A stretch of DNA of 57,158 bases from Paenibacillus allorhizosphaerae (lineage in GTDB: Bacteria > Bacillota > Bacilli > Paenibacillales > NBRC-103111). A program made the translations under genes and the position numbers. Position 1 is the stretch's first letter, and each line of letters opens with the position of its first letter. The notes under the pieces are model-generated. The model was not told where the DNA came from. It made no database searches and worked only from the letters and a program-made list of their open reading frames with translations. Where the stretch lies: assembly GCF_910594985.1 (NCBI RefSeq), contig NZ_CAJVCE010000033.1, positions 1 through 57,158 on the forward strand. Reading direction: 5' to 3'. Of the stretch, positions 1 through 9,403 are shown one piece after another.

Positions 1-56
1 AGCTCCTGTATGATGGCGAGTTTCTCTACTGCACGATATTGATTTTTTTTAGCCAT
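1..56 (-). CDS. Probable transposase N-terminus (partial, runs off window)
   Basis: An ATG at 56 on the minus strand, preceded by a purine-rich AAGGGGG tract, opens a frame that reads MAKKNQYRAVEKL and continues beyond the window edge. A basic start of this kind is common in the small helix-turn-helix OrfA of IS3-type insertion sequences. The imperfect palindrome at 65-112 just upstream would fit an insertion-sequence end. Only 18 codons are visible, so the family call is an inference; it could also be an unrelated small DNA-binding protein. Confidence 0.4.
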   Translation of the reverse strand, partial: MAKKNQYRAVEKLAIIQE

Positions 57-64
57 GAAAAAAC

Positions 65-112
65 CCCCTTAAGGTAGCAGGTTTTATTATTTAACCTGTC
101 TACCTTAAGGGG
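65..112. repeat. Imperfect inverted repeat, likely IS end or terminator
   Basis: Arms 65-83 and 93-112 are complementary over 19 bp with one bulged base and a 9-base AT loop. It lies between the partial transposase and the sensor kinase. It could be the subterminal structure of the insertion sequence or a hairpin separating the two genes. Confidence 0.5.
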
Positions 113-250
113 AGCATATCACGATGCGAGGGCCTCTTTTTGATTTCGGCGAACGGCAAGGCTACAATGAATTCAACTGCGTTGGGACGAGATTATAAAA
201 AAGCCGCGCCAGTACGAAGCGCGCAATGGCTTAGCGGAAGGGGGATCGAG

Positions 251-1432
251 GTGTCGTTTAGAGATTACCGGATATACGGGAAACCGCTCGCCAGAGCTGC
301 GGCCATCTTTATTCTCATGAATATCAACCGTTTGTTTAGCGGTCCCGTGTACCAGGTCGGGCTGAACCTTGTGATTTGGGCTACTTTTTCCGTCATATTG
401 TCTTTCCCGAGATCGTGGTGGACAAAAACACGGCTATTTGCGGCAGGCTGCATCATTATTATTGAAGCCGCGCTCGGTCTGTTCTGGTTCCATGAGATGA
501 AGCCGCTTTATTTCATCGCCGTTTTCATTTTTGCCGCCTCGATTCACTTGTTCATGTCCACATCACCGATCCCGGCGATGGCGGTCATGTTTGTCACGGC
601 ACTGCTGTATATCAAATTCGGGCGTGAGGACCTATTCAACTTCATCTCATTCGGTCTGTTCGCGTTTGTTCTTTATTTTACGATACGAAGCCGCAAGCAA
701 AGAAATGAAATGTACGAGTTGAACAAGCGCCATTTGGCGGAATTGCAGGAGGCATACGATCAGCTGCAAGAGGCGTCCGTTACTTCCATGCAGTATGCGG
801 TTTTGGAGGAAAGGGCGCGTATCGCCAGAGATATTCACGATGCGGTTGGCCACAGTCTGACCTCGCTAATCGTTCAAATGCAAGCGATGCGCTATATGAT
901 CAAAAAAGATCCCGTCCAGGCGGAACAGTCTCTGGAGGAAATGCTGTCCGTAGCCCGCCAAGGACTTCAGGATATTCGCACCTCCGTCCATTCTCTGGCA
1001 GGCGATCGCTCGATTCCCGGCGTCATCCCCTTAAAGGCGCTGCTTTCCCGGATGGAAACTTTCGCCTCCGTACGCTATACGTTTCATGCCGATTTCAATG
1101 AGGAAGAGGTCGACGCCGGTGTGTACGGAATTTTGTTCAGGGTGCTGCAGGAAGCGATCACAAATATTATTCGACACTCCCGTGCCGCACATGTGGAAGT
1201 CATCCTGAGAAGAGAGTCGGGAAACTTGACCATGCGCATCCGGGATGACGGCATGTTGCAATCCGGTCAAATCATCAGCGAAGGATTCGGCCTGAAAGTG
1301 ATGAAAGCCAGGCTTGAGGAAAGCGGCGGCCGCCTGCATTATTCGATTCAAGAACCGCACGGGTTGCAGCTTATTGCCGAAATTCCGGCGTTCGATCCGA
1401 ACCTGCGGCATGCTAATGAAAAGGAGGACTAA
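251..1432 (+). CDS. Sensor histidine kinase, HisKA_3 (DesK/LiaS/NarX type)
   Basis: Membrane sensor kinase of 393 residues. The first ~145 residues hold about five to six hydrophobic segments, followed by a coiled-coil linker. The HisKA_3 dimerisation motif EERARIARDIHDAVGH carries the phospho-accepting histidine at residue 196. The HATPase N-box Asn is near residue 305 and the D/G boxes (RDDG, GFGLKVMKARL) follow. I chose GTG at 251 because GGAAGGGGG sits 6-7 bases before it. An upstream in-frame TTG at 140 has no ribosome site, and the extra residues it would add look non-conserved. It overlaps nothing and is two bases from the response regulator at 1435, so the pair forms one transcription unit. 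The signal is unknown; relatives sense membrane fluidity or envelope stress. Confidence 0.85.
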   Translation: MSFRDYRIYGKPLARAAAIFILMNINRLFSGPVYQVGLNLVIWATFSVILSFPRSWWTKTRLFAAGCIIIIEAALGLFWFHEMKPLYFIAVFIFAASIHLFMSTSPIPAMAVMFVTALLYIKFGREDLFNFISFGLFAFVLYFTIRSRKQRNEMYELNKRHLAELQEAYDQLQEASVTSMQYAVLEERARIARDIHDAVGHSLTSLIVQMQAMRYMIKKDPVQAEQSLEEMLSVARQGLQDIRTSVHSLAGDRSIPGVIPLKALLSRMETFASVRYTFHADFNEEEVDAGVYGILFRVLQEAITNIIRHSRAAHVEVILRRESGNLTMRIRDDGMLQSGQIISEGFGLKVMKARLEESGGRLHYSIQEPHGLQLIAEIPAFDPNLRHANEKED

Positions 1433-1434
1433 CC

Positions 1435-2109
1435 ATGCCGACCGACCAGAAAATCAAAGTGCTGCTCGCCGACGATCAAACGATGATCCGGCAAGGGTTT
1501 GGATATGTCATCGGATTACAATCCGATATGATGCTCGCGGGCGAAGCTTCCGACGGGAAAGAAGCGGTAGAACTGGCCGTCCAACACACTCCCGACGTCA
1601 TCCTAATGGATATTCAGATGCCGCGTTTGTCCGGAATCGAAGCAGCGCAGGAGATCCTGCTGCAGCTGCCGGATACAAAGATTGTCATATTGACCACCTT
1701 CGACGATCAGGAGTATATATATCAAGGCATTCGAGCGGGAGCGGTCGGGTATTTGCTGAAGGATGCAGAGGTGGAGGACATGCTGGAAGCGATTCGTTCG
1801 GCGTATCGCGGCGAAGCCGTATATAAAACGGGATAGGCGGCGAGCGCCATTTCAAGAGCGGTCGCCACAGGCTCCCTTATTCCCGGCCCGATTCGCGGCC
1901 AAACACCTCTGCTTGAGCCGTTGACGGAACGGGAGCAGGACATATTGCAGGAGATGGCTTACGGACTGCGCAACGATCAGATCGCTCAAAAGCTGTTCAT
2001 TACCGAGGGAACCGTAAAATCGCATGTTCACCGTATCTTGCAAAAGTTCGGGTGCGAGGATCGGACGCAGGTTGTCGTAGCGGCACTCCGCAATGGAATG
2101 GTGAAATAA
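1435..2109 (+). pseudogene. NarL/FixJ-family response regulator, interrupted by in-frame TAG
   Basis: Receiver domain residues 1-115 are intact: acidic pair D13-D14, phospho-acceptor D59 in VILMDIQMP, and K109 in GYLLKD. The frame stops at a TAG (1834-1836, codon 134), then continues without any shift into a complete LuxR-type helix-turn-helix (LTEREQDILQEM, ITEGTVKSHVHRIL) ending at 2109. The joined length, about 224 codons, is the usual length of the family. A single base substitution, or a sequencing error, explains this. As written, only an isolated receiver would be made; the downstream TTG at 1921 has no good ribosome site. It is the cognate partner of the kinase ending at 1432. Confidence 0.85.
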
Positions 2110-2172
2110 CTTAATTGAGAGCAAACAGCGGACTCGTGCCTCAAAGCAAGATGAGCAACCGCGATTCAAAAA

Positions 2173-2203
2173 GGCCAGTATCGATAATTTATCGATACTG
2201 GCC
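2173..2203 (-). terminator. Rho-independent terminator of the dgoD operon
   Basis: A perfect 15-bp palindrome with a one-base centre (GGCCAGTATCGATAA and its complement). On the minus strand it is followed by TTTTT. It lies about 40 bases past the dgoD stop and may also slow transcription coming from the regulator on the plus strand. Confidence 0.8.
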
Positions 2204-2240
2204 GTATGACCACTAAATATTGCTTATATATATCATGATC

Positions 2241-3389
2241 CTACCACTCGGCTACCGTGCCGTCCGCGTTGCGCCATACCGGGTTTTTCCAATCATGGCC
2301 GACCCGCGCCATCTCGCGAACCTTTTCCTCGTTCACTTCAACGCCGAGCCCCGGTCCTTGCGGAATATCGACAAATCCGTCCTTGTAGCGGAACACCTTC
2401 GGATCGACCAAATAGTCGAGCAAGTCGCTGCCTTGGTTGTAATGGATGCCGAGGCTTTGCTCCTGGATGAAGGCGTTCGGCGAGCAGGCGTCGACCTGCA
2501 GGCATGCGGCCAAAGCAATCGGCCCAAGCGGACAATGCGGTGCGAGCGCCACGTCGTAGGCTTCCGCCATCGCTGCGATTTTACGCGTCTCCATCACACC
2601 GCCCGCATGAGATACGTCGGGCTGGATAATATCGACGATACCTTGCTGCAGCAGTTCCTTAAAGCCCCAGCGCGTATACATCCGCTCCCCTGTGGCGATC
2701 GGCGCCGAAGTGTACTTCGCGATCTCTTTGAGCGCTTCGTTGTTCTCCGGAAGCACCGGCTCTTCAATGAACATCGGGCGGAACGGCTCCAGTTCTTTGG
2801 CTAATATTTTGGCCATCGCCTTGTGCACCCGCCCGTGGAAATCGATCCCGATCCCGAACTGCTTGCCGCCCACTTCGCGGACAGCCGCAATCCGGTTGAG
2901 CACTTCTTCGATCTTATCGAACGAATCGATATAGTGAAGCTCTTCCGTGCCGTTCATCTTGACGGCCGTGAAGCCGGCTTCGATCTGCTTCTTCGCCGCT
3001 TCCTTTACATCGCTCGGACGATCCCCGCCGATCCAGTTGTACACGCGGATGCGGTCGCGGCACGCACCGCCCATCAGCTCATACACCGGCGCGTTGTAGA
3101 ACTTGCCCTTAATGTCCCACAGCGCCTGCTCGATGCCGGACATGGCGCTCGTTAACACCGGACCGCCGCGGTAAAATCCGCCGCGGTACATCACTTGCCA
3201 CAAATCCTCGATCCGAAGCGGATTTTGCCCAATCAAATACGAGCTCAGCTCTTCAACCGCCGCTCTTACCGTATCCGCACGGCCTTCGACGACAGGCTCG
3301 CCCCAGCCGACCAGACCGTCGTCGGTCGTCATTTTCAGAAACAACCAGCGCGGCGGCACTTTGAACAATTCGATCGATTTAATTTTCAT
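2241..3389 (-). CDS. dgoD: D-galactonate dehydratase (enolase superfamily)
   Basis: 382 residues, the same length as E. coli DgoD and readily recognised from its N-terminus (VPPRWLFLK) to its C-terminus (VAEW). Known family chemistry is dehydration of D-galactonate to 2-keto-3-deoxygalactonate in the cytoplasm. The Mg2+ ligands fall at the E. coli positions: D183, E209, E235, with H185 (GIDFHG) and H285 (LAPHCPLGP) as catalytic acid/base residues. Its ATG overlaps the stop of the upstream GH2 gene (TAATG), so translation of the two is coupled. It is the last gene of the sugar operon and is followed by a strong terminator. No 2-keto-3-deoxygalactonate kinase or aldolase lies nearby, so the pathway must be completed elsewhere. 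Closely related acid-sugar dehydratases cannot be fully excluded. Confidence 0.93.
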   Translation of the reverse strand: MKIKSIELFKVPPRWLFLKMTTDDGLVGWGEPVVEGRADTVRAAVEELSSYLIGQNPLRIEDLWQVMYRGGFYRGGPVLTSAMSGIEQALWDIKGKFYNAPVYELMGGACRDRIRVYNWIGGDRPSDVKEAAKKQIEAGFTAVKMNGTEELHYIDSFDKIEEVLNRIAAVREVGGKQFGIGIDFHGRVHKAMAKILAKELEPFRPMFIEEPVLPENNEALKEIAKYTSAPIATGERMYTRWGFKELLQQGIVDIIQPDVSHAGGVMETRKIAAMAEAYDVALAPHCPLGPIALAACLQVDACSPNAFIQEQSLGIHYNQGSDLLDYLVDPKVFRYKDGFVDIPQGPGLGVEVNEEKVREMARVGHDWKNPVWRNADGTVAEW

Positions 3390-6163
3390 TAGTCATTCTC
3401 CTTCATGGCAATATCGATTAACCGATGCAGCAAGAGCGACGCGATCGGATCAACCCCGTACAGGTCGAGCAGCTTCCAAGTTACGACGGTGACGGCTCCT
3501 TTGCCGAGCGGATGACGGACGATGGATCCACCGTTTTGCCCGAGCCACCCCTGGAAATATCCCGCGATGACTTCTCCGGCTTCGGCGATCCCGGGATTGC
3601 CGAACATGTTGACCGTCCGCTTCACGCCGACCTTCTTGTAATCGGCAAACGGCAGCACATAGTCCGGATACAGTCCGCCCGCTTCCCATCCCATTTCGCG
3701 GTGCAGCGGAATACCCCGGAAAAAGTCGGGATCGACGTAATTGAGCGAGGACGCGCGCGGCCAGCTTTCCCCCGGAGGCAACTCGCGGAACGTGAACGGT
3801 CCCGATGCGGACAGCTTGTCGCCCTTCTCCGCTAGAAACAGCACCCGTCCGCCTTGGCGGGCGAACGTCTCGATCTCCTTGTCCAGGCAATCGGTGACGG
3901 CAACCTTGTCCAAGCTTAAGCCGGAAGCGATCTGCCAGCCATGCCGCTGCAGCTTGTCGGCAAACGCCGGACTCATCCGGTGGACCGTGATCGAAGTCGT
4001 GTCCTCTGCCTGCAGCAGGCATTGCGCTTTCGGCGTGATCGTCAGTTCATATTCGTTGCGCGCAATGAGCTTTCCTTCAGAATGCCACTCCAGTTCCAGC
4101 CGTTCGAATGCCGCCGTCGCAGTCTCGGGAACGGCAAACGCAAGAGCTTGCGGCAGACGGTTCCACGATCCGCTGCATTCCGCCGCGATTTCGCCTGCCA
4201 GGCCGGATTCGGCCAAACGCCAGCGCACCACGCCGCTGTGAGGCTCAAGATCGTCGTTCGTCAGAACAAGATCCCAGGCTACCGTTTCGCCGGACCATAC
4301 ATTTGCCGCAGCAATTTCGGCAAAGACGCAAGCGGCTCCGTTGAAATCGGCCAAACGGTCGAAGCCTTCCTTCGGCTGACGCAAAAAGTCGAGCCATCCG
4401 TTCGTTTCCCACTCGATGTCGGTGAACTCCGTTACGACGTATCCGCCGATCGCCGGCCTTTTGCGCATTTCTTCGACGAGCGATTTAACCGCGCGGAACA
4501 TGCGGCGCTGCGAGTGCACCGCGAGCCGCTCAAAACCGCCGAACGTCCGATCCAAACCGAATTTGTTCATATTCTCCATTGCTGTCGTCGGCTTTTTGTA
4601 ATCGTCTTGGTGTGTTTCTTCGCCTTGATTGACGAACCACCATGGCTCGTTGCCGTCATAGAACGTCTTGAGCCGTTCTACATCGGGAAGTCCCCATACC
4701 CCGAATTCGGATACGATGATCGGTTCCCCTTGGGAACGATACGGCTTCACGAAGTTGGCGTCGGGATCGCCGATGACGAATTCGTCCAAATCTTTGCGCC
4801 ACTCGTCCAGCTGGTCGGGACAAGCAAAGTAACGGTGATGATCGTTGATGTCGGTCTTGATATGGGTCCAACCGCTGTTGTCGCAAATAAGTCGGGTCGG
4901 GTCCCATGCCCGTACCGTGTCTACCAGCTCGGCTACATGGCGCTGCTTCTCGGGGTCGAACTCCAAATCCCATTCAAGACCCCATTCTTCATTATATATC
5001 GACCAAATAATAATGGAAGGATGATTATAATCCCGCTTCAGCATCGCCCGGAGCTCCGCCACAAATCGTTCCCGCGCCGACGCGGTCCATTTGACGTAGT
5101 TCGGCGGTTCCGCCCAAATCAGCATGCCGAGCCGATCGGCCCAATATAAGTATTCGGGCGTTTCCACTTTAATATGCTTCCGCAGTAAATTAAAACCCAT
5201 CTGTTTGGCCAAGGCGATCTCGCGTCGAATATATGCCTCGTCCGCCGCCGTATATATCGTATCAGGGTAAAATGCTTGATCGAGCGCGCCGCGAATATAA
5301 ACCGGCTGATCATTTACATAAATACGCCCGTCCTTTTGCTCCACTTTACGCATCCCGAATGTCGTAACATATTGATCCGTTTCCGTCAGATGATCGACGA
5401 GGATAAGTTCGATTTCATATAAATGCGGCTGCGCCGGAGACCATAGTTTCATATCCGTCGCACTCACCTGCAGGTCGACTTCCCGCCGTTCCCCCGGCTG
5501 AACCGTCGGCACTTCCAAGATTCCTTCATAAGAAGAAGCTTCGAACGTATCGGCGTCCCCGCAAGCATGAGGCCGAATCGTATATTGCAGCTTCAAGTCA
5601 CCGGGAGCGTCACTTGTCAGCTCGACTCGAACGTCCAGCTTCATGGAATCCGTATCCGGCGTAATCATGGCGCTCCGGATATGAGCGGCGGATCGCTCCT
5701 CGATCCGCACCGACTGCCAAATCCCGCTGACCCGCGTATACCAGCTGCCCTGCTTTCCGATCGGAATTTCCGCATTGTCCTTCGGATCGAATACACTGAC
5801 CGTTACTGTGTTGCAATCCCGGATCAGCCCGGGCGGGATGCGCAGCTCGAACGGGGTAAAGCCGCCCTCGTGCTCGCCGATCCATTCACCGTTCCACCAT
5901 ACGGTACAGCGATAATCGACGGCGCCGAAGCATACGTAATGCTGCCGCTGCCCCGACCAACCCGTTAACTCGACTTCTCTTCGATACCACGCAACGCCGT
6001 TATATCCAACCAGGTCGCCGCCCTCGCGCTGCCAGATGTGCGGAACCTTAACCTTCATGGCATCTTGATTCCATTGTTTCTCGTGCCAGGCTTCTCTCTC
6101 TCCAATCTGCAGCGGGTCTTTGACAAAAAGCCATTCCCCGTCCAGACTCCATATTTGTCTCAT
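3389..6163 (-). CDS. Glycoside hydrolase family 2 protein
   Basis: 924 residues with no signal peptide, so probably cytoplasmic. The order is a jelly-roll sugar-binding domain (about 1-170), an immunoglobulin-like domain (about 170-280), the TIM-barrel catalytic domain (about 285-590) and a long C-terminal part. The acid/base Glu is E392 in IYNEEWG and the nucleophile is E486 in IIVSEFG, both in the expected GH2 settings. Family members are beta-galactosidases, glucuronidases or mannosidases. The coupled dgoD and the ABC importer genes suggest a galactose- or galactonate-containing oligosaccharide, but this is inference. The start has GAGGGAGAGAG in front. It lies 18 bases after the permease gene in the same operon. 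Confidence 0.88.
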   Translation of the reverse strand: MRQIWSLDGEWLFVKDPLQIGEREAWHEKQWNQDAMKVKVPHIWQREGGDLVGYNGVAWYRREVELTGWSGQRQHYVCFGAVDYRCTVWWNGEWIGEHEGGFTPFELRIPPGLIRDCNTVTVSVFDPKDNAEIPIGKQGSWYTRVSGIWQSVRIEERSAAHIRSAMITPDTDSMKLDVRVELTSDAPGDLKLQYTIRPHACGDADTFEASSYEGILEVPTVQPGERREVDLQVSATDMKLWSPAQPHLYEIELILVDHLTETDQYVTTFGMRKVEQKDGRIYVNDQPVYIRGALDQAFYPDTIYTAADEAYIRREIALAKQMGFNLLRKHIKVETPEYLYWADRLGMLIWAEPPNYVKWTASARERFVAELRAMLKRDYNHPSIIIWSIYNEEWGLEWDLEFDPEKQRHVAELVDTVRAWDPTRLICDNSGWTHIKTDINDHHRYFACPDQLDEWRKDLDEFVIGDPDANFVKPYRSQGEPIIVSEFGVWGLPDVERLKTFYDGNEPWWFVNQGEETHQDDYKKPTTAMENMNKFGLDRTFGGFERLAVHSQRRMFRAVKSLVEEMRKRPAIGGYVVTEFTDIEWETNGWLDFLRQPKEGFDRLADFNGAACVFAEIAAANVWSGETVAWDLVLTNDDLEPHSGVVRWRLAESGLAGEIAAECSGSWNRLPQALAFAVPETATAAFERLELEWHSEGKLIARNEYELTITPKAQCLLQAEDTTSITVHRMSPAFADKLQRHGWQIASGLSLDKVAVTDCLDKEIETFARQGGRVLFLAEKGDKLSASGPFTFRELPPGESWPRASSLNYVDPDFFRGIPLHREMGWEAGGLYPDYVLPFADYKKVGVKRTVNMFGNPGIAEAGEVIAGYFQGWLGQNGGSIVRHPLGKGAVTVVTWKLLDLYGVDPIASLLLHRLIDIAMKEND

Positions 6164-6181
6164 GCTGTCTCTCTCCCTCGG

Positions 6182-7015
6182 TTACTTGATTCCGGTCATC
6201 GTTATGCCTTTAATAATATGTTTCTGGAACAAAATAAACGCGAGAATGGCCGGCAAACTGGCCAGTACATTGGCCGCCATCGGGATGATCAACTCCGCGG
6301 TATAAGCGCTTTGAAACGTCGGAATCCCGACAGGCAGTGTCATCATCTTCTCCTCAGTCACGGCCAGGAACGGCCACAAGTAGTTGTTCCAGGAGGTGAC
6401 GAAGGTGAATATGCCGAGCGCCGCCATGGACGACCGGGACAACGGCAGGAACAAGCTCCAATAAACGCGCAGCCAACCGGCTCCGTCGATTTTGGCGGCC
6501 TCCACCAAATCTTTCGGAATGCCGTCATAAAACTGCTTCAAAATAAATACGCCGAGCGGAGCGGCCAAGCTTGGCAAAATTAAAGCAGGATACGAATTGA
6601 TCAGTTCCATATCGACCATAATTTGAAAAAGCGGAATGATTTTCGCTTCGATCGGCACCATCAGCCCCATAATGACAAGCCAGAAAATAACCGTCTTTCC
6701 GACGAATTGGAGCCGGGACAGCGCAAAAGCCGCCAGCGAGTTCAGAACGATCGTAACTACGGTCGTCACGACGGCGACGAACGTACTGTTCCATGTCCAA
6801 TTCCAAATGGACGCGTTGCCGAGCACATATTTGTAATTGTCGAGCGTAAACGGAGGCTTGAACAGCTCCCCGATCACCGTAACCGCGCTGCCGCCGGGCT
6901 TAACTGCCGTGACAATCATCCAAACGAGCGGAATGAGCCAGACGACGGCCAGTCCAAAGCTGGCCAAATAAAGCAGTAGACGGCCCAAGGACATTTTTCG
7001 CAAGCTGTGTGTCAT
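6182..7015 (-). CDS. Carbohydrate ABC transporter permease (MalG type)
   Basis: 277-residue inner-membrane subunit of a CUT1 sugar importer, with about six transmembrane segments. The cytoplasmic EAA loop (EAAKIDGAGWLRVYW) that contacts the ATPase is clear near residue 190. It follows the MalF-type permease by 26 bases. No ATP-binding subunit is encoded in this operon. In Bacillus and Paenibacillus such importers commonly share one MsmX-type ATPase encoded elsewhere, which is the likely arrangement here. Confidence 0.92.
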   Translation of the reverse strand: MTHSLRKMSLGRLLLYLASFGLAVVWLIPLVWMIVTAVKPGGSAVTVIGELFKPPFTLDNYKYVLGNASIWNWTWNSTFVAVVTTVVTIVLNSLAAFALSRLQFVGKTVIFWLVIMGLMVPIEAKIIPLFQIMVDMELINSYPALILPSLAAPLGVFILKQFYDGIPKDLVEAAKIDGAGWLRVYWSLFLPLSRSSMAALGIFTFVTSWNNYLWPFLAVTEEKMMTLPVGIPTFQSAYTAELIIPMAANVLASLPAILAFILFQKHIIKGITMTGIK

Positions 7016-7041
7016 GTGGTTTCACCTTCCCGTACTAGCCG

Positions 7042-7920
7042 TCAGTCTTTATTCGACAGCAGCTTGAATTGGATGATCGCGAACGCGATCGTGACGACGA
7101 ACAGCACATAAGACATCGCCGATGCGAATCCCATGTCGCGTTCGATAAACCCTTTTTCATAAATATATTGAACGAGCGTCCGAGTGGACGTCCCCGGTCC
7201 GCCCTTCGTCATCAAATACGTTTGTCCGAACAGCTTAAAGGACGAAATGGTCTGCAAAACCACCGTGAGCAGCATGACGCTCTTGATCGAAGGCAGTGTG
7301 ATGGCCGTAAACTGGCGCCAAGCGTCTGCACCGTCAATTCTCGCCGCTTCGTAGATGTCCTCCGGAATTTCCTGAAGCCCGGCCAAGAACAGCACCATAT
7401 TAAATCCGACGGTCCACCATACGGTAGCGATCAACACCGAAATCCAGGCCAATTGCGGCTGATCGAGCCAGAACAGCTCCTGCACGACGCCCAGCTTATG
7501 CAAAAACGTATTCAACAACCCCGTATACGGCTGCAAAATGAATACCCAAATGCTCGAAATGACCGAGATGGACAAAACAAACGGCAGGAAAAACACCGAG
7601 CGAAGCAGCGTCGTTCCTTTCAATTTCGCGTTGACGATGAGCGCCAATCCCAGACCTACGACAATTAAGGTAGGCGTTGAAATCAGCACGAAGTAAAACG
7701 TATTCCACAGCGCTTCCCAAAAATAACGGTCGCGGAACATCTCTGCGTAGTTGGCAAGCCCTACGAACGTGTAGTCCATCGAAATGGACACTTTGTTCAA
7801 GCTTGTCACGAAGCCCCGAATAATGGGGTAGAGCATAAACATCGAGTAAATGATCAGGAAAGGAAGCAAGAATAAGTAAGCCGCGATATTCTCGCTCTTT
7901 CGTCTCCACAGCTGTCTCAC
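7042..7920 (-). CDS. Carbohydrate ABC transporter permease (MalF type)
   Basis: 292 residues, about six transmembrane helices, with the EAA motif EAARIDGADAWRQF. I set the start at the GTG at 7920, where AAGGAGG lies six to seven bases ahead. A longer in-frame reading to 7983 adds 21 residues that lack a ribosome site and do not look like a membrane protein N-terminus. It pairs with the MalG-type permease downstream and the lipoprotein binding protein upstream. Confidence 0.9.
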   Translation of the reverse strand: MRQLWRRKSENIAAYLFLLPFLIIYSMFMLYPIIRGFVTSLNKVSISMDYTFVGLANYAEMFRDRYFWEALWNTFYFVLISTPTLIVVGLGLALIVNAKLKGTTLLRSVFFLPFVLSISVISSIWVFILQPYTGLLNTFLHKLGVVQELFWLDQPQLAWISVLIATVWWTVGFNMVLFLAGLQEIPEDIYEAARIDGADAWRQFTAITLPSIKSVMLLTVVLQTISSFKLFGQTYLMTKGGPGTSTRTLVQYIYEKGFIERDMGFASAMSYVLFVVTIAFAIIQFKLLSNKD

Positions 7921-7986
7921 GGCGCAATCCTCCTTATCAGAAGCAGAGTGCCTGAGAACCGGCCCCAGACACTCTCGTTCCATCCA

Positions 7987-9270
7987 TTATTTAGCCAGCA
8001 GTTCGTTAATCTCTTTCTCCGCCCGCTCCAGCGTTTGCTCCGGCGTTGCCTGACCGTTCATCATTACGTTGAGGTGCTTCTTGAATATATCCTGCACGGC
8101 CGTAATCTTCGGCGAATTCGGCATATAGCTGACGTAATCCGCGATTTCCACGTAGTCACTGCGGTATTTCAGCGCCTTGAATTCATTGGATTGCAGAACG
8201 GACGGCTTACTTGGCACATGGCCCGCTTTGGCCCAGGAAGCTGCGTTGGAAGCGATCCAGTCCGCGAACTTGAGCGCCGCCGTTTGCTTCGCTTCGTCGG
8301 TATTTTTTTGCACCGGCAGCACGAACGTGTGGGAATCGCCCCAAGTCGCTTTGCGCTCAAACAGCTGCGGAATCGGCGTAGCGATAAATTTCAAATTCTG
8401 GTTTTGCTCCAGCGAGCCGGTCATCCACGCACCGTTGAACATCAATGCGCCTTTCGCCGCCGTAAAGATTTCGCCGCCGTTCTTCGTATTTTTCGGCCAC
8501 AAGTCTTCCGTTACCATTTGATTCATCAACGCAAGCGCCTGCTTGCCCTTGTCGTTGTTGAAAGCGGCTTTCTTGCCGTCATCGCTGAGCAGCTTGCCGT
8601 TCATTTGGGAGTACAAGGTCCACCAGATGCGCAGCGGTGAATCGCCATTGGAGGTGGCGGCCACCGGGAAGACGCCGGCCGGCGCTTTCGACTTGATCGT
8701 TTGCAGCGTCTTCATAAATCCGTCTTTGCCGGCTTCCAGCTTTACCTTGCCGTTCGCGTCAACGAGTCCGGCATCCTTCATGATACTTTCGTTCGCGAAC
8801 AGGATAAGTGCATGCGTATCCAGCGGCACCGCGTAATTTTTCCCGTCGACAATCGTCGAATTCAGAATGTTCTTGCTGTACGTATTCCAATCGATACCGG
8901 CTTTCTGCGCCGTACCGCTGAGTTCCTGAATCATTTTCGCCGAGGTCAGCTCCGCCAGCTTGGATGCATGCGCGATCGCAATATCCGGAGCTTGGTTCGA
9001 CGCGATGGAGGTTTGCAGCTTGGTGTAATATTCCTCGGCCTTCAGGTTCAATATTTCCACTTGAATGTCGGGATGACTGCTGTTGAACTTCGTAACAAGC
9101 TCTTTCATGAAATCACCATCCCCGCCGCTGAACGGAGCCCAATATTTCAATTGAACCGCAGCCGGTTTGGAACCGCCTTCATTCGAGCCCGCAGCAGGTT
9201 CTTTCCCGCAGCCTGTGATGACCCCCGTCAACAGGACAGTGCTCAGTACCAAAGCGCTTAACTTTTTCAT
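7987..9270 (-). CDS. Extracellular sugar-binding lipoprotein of ABC importer
   Basis: 427 residues. The N-terminus is a lipoprotein signal peptide with lipobox VITGC (Cys at 21), so the mature protein is anchored to the outer face of the membrane. The rest is a type-1 solute-binding protein (LKYWAPFSGGDG; WWTLYSQMNG). It should capture the oligosaccharide that the two permeases import and the GH2 enzyme cleaves. A GAGAGGGG ribosome site precedes the ATG. It is the first gene of the operon; the 130-base AT-rich region upstream must contain its promoter. Confidence 0.92.
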   Translation of the reverse strand: MKKLSALVLSTVLLTGVITGCGKEPAAGSNEGGSKPAAVQLKYWAPFSGGDGDFMKELVTKFNSSHPDIQVEILNLKAEEYYTKLQTSIASNQAPDIAIAHASKLAELTSAKMIQELSGTAQKAGIDWNTYSKNILNSTIVDGKNYAVPLDTHALILFANESIMKDAGLVDANGKVKLEAGKDGFMKTLQTIKSKAPAGVFPVAATSNGDSPLRIWWTLYSQMNGKLLSDDGKKAAFNNDKGKQALALMNQMVTEDLWPKNTKNGGEIFTAAKGALMFNGAWMTGSLEQNQNLKFIATPIPQLFERKATWGDSHTFVLPVQKNTDEAKQTAALKFADWIASNAASWAKAGHVPSKPSVLQSNEFKALKYRSDYVEIADYVSYMPNSPKITAVQDIFKKHLNVMMNGQATPEQTLERAEKEINELLAK

Positions 9271-9403
9271 CGTAATCCCCTCTCTGTTGTGTTGTCGACG
9301 CTTTTATTATTACATATTTAGTTGTTATATTTCAAGTATATTGATAATAAAAATTATGCCAAAGCCAGGAACCGTTTTTTACCTCAAACGGCCCCTTCTT
9401 TTC
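9271..9403. promoter_or_regulatory. AT-rich promoter region of the sugar operon
   Basis: The gap between the regulator's stop and the binding-protein start is strongly AT-rich (9300-9360) and contains TTTAGTTGTTATA, loosely similar to AATGTTGTAATA in front of the regulator gene (10350-10365). These may be shared operator elements, but the match is weak and no clear -35/-10 pair can be assigned. Confidence 0.3.
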
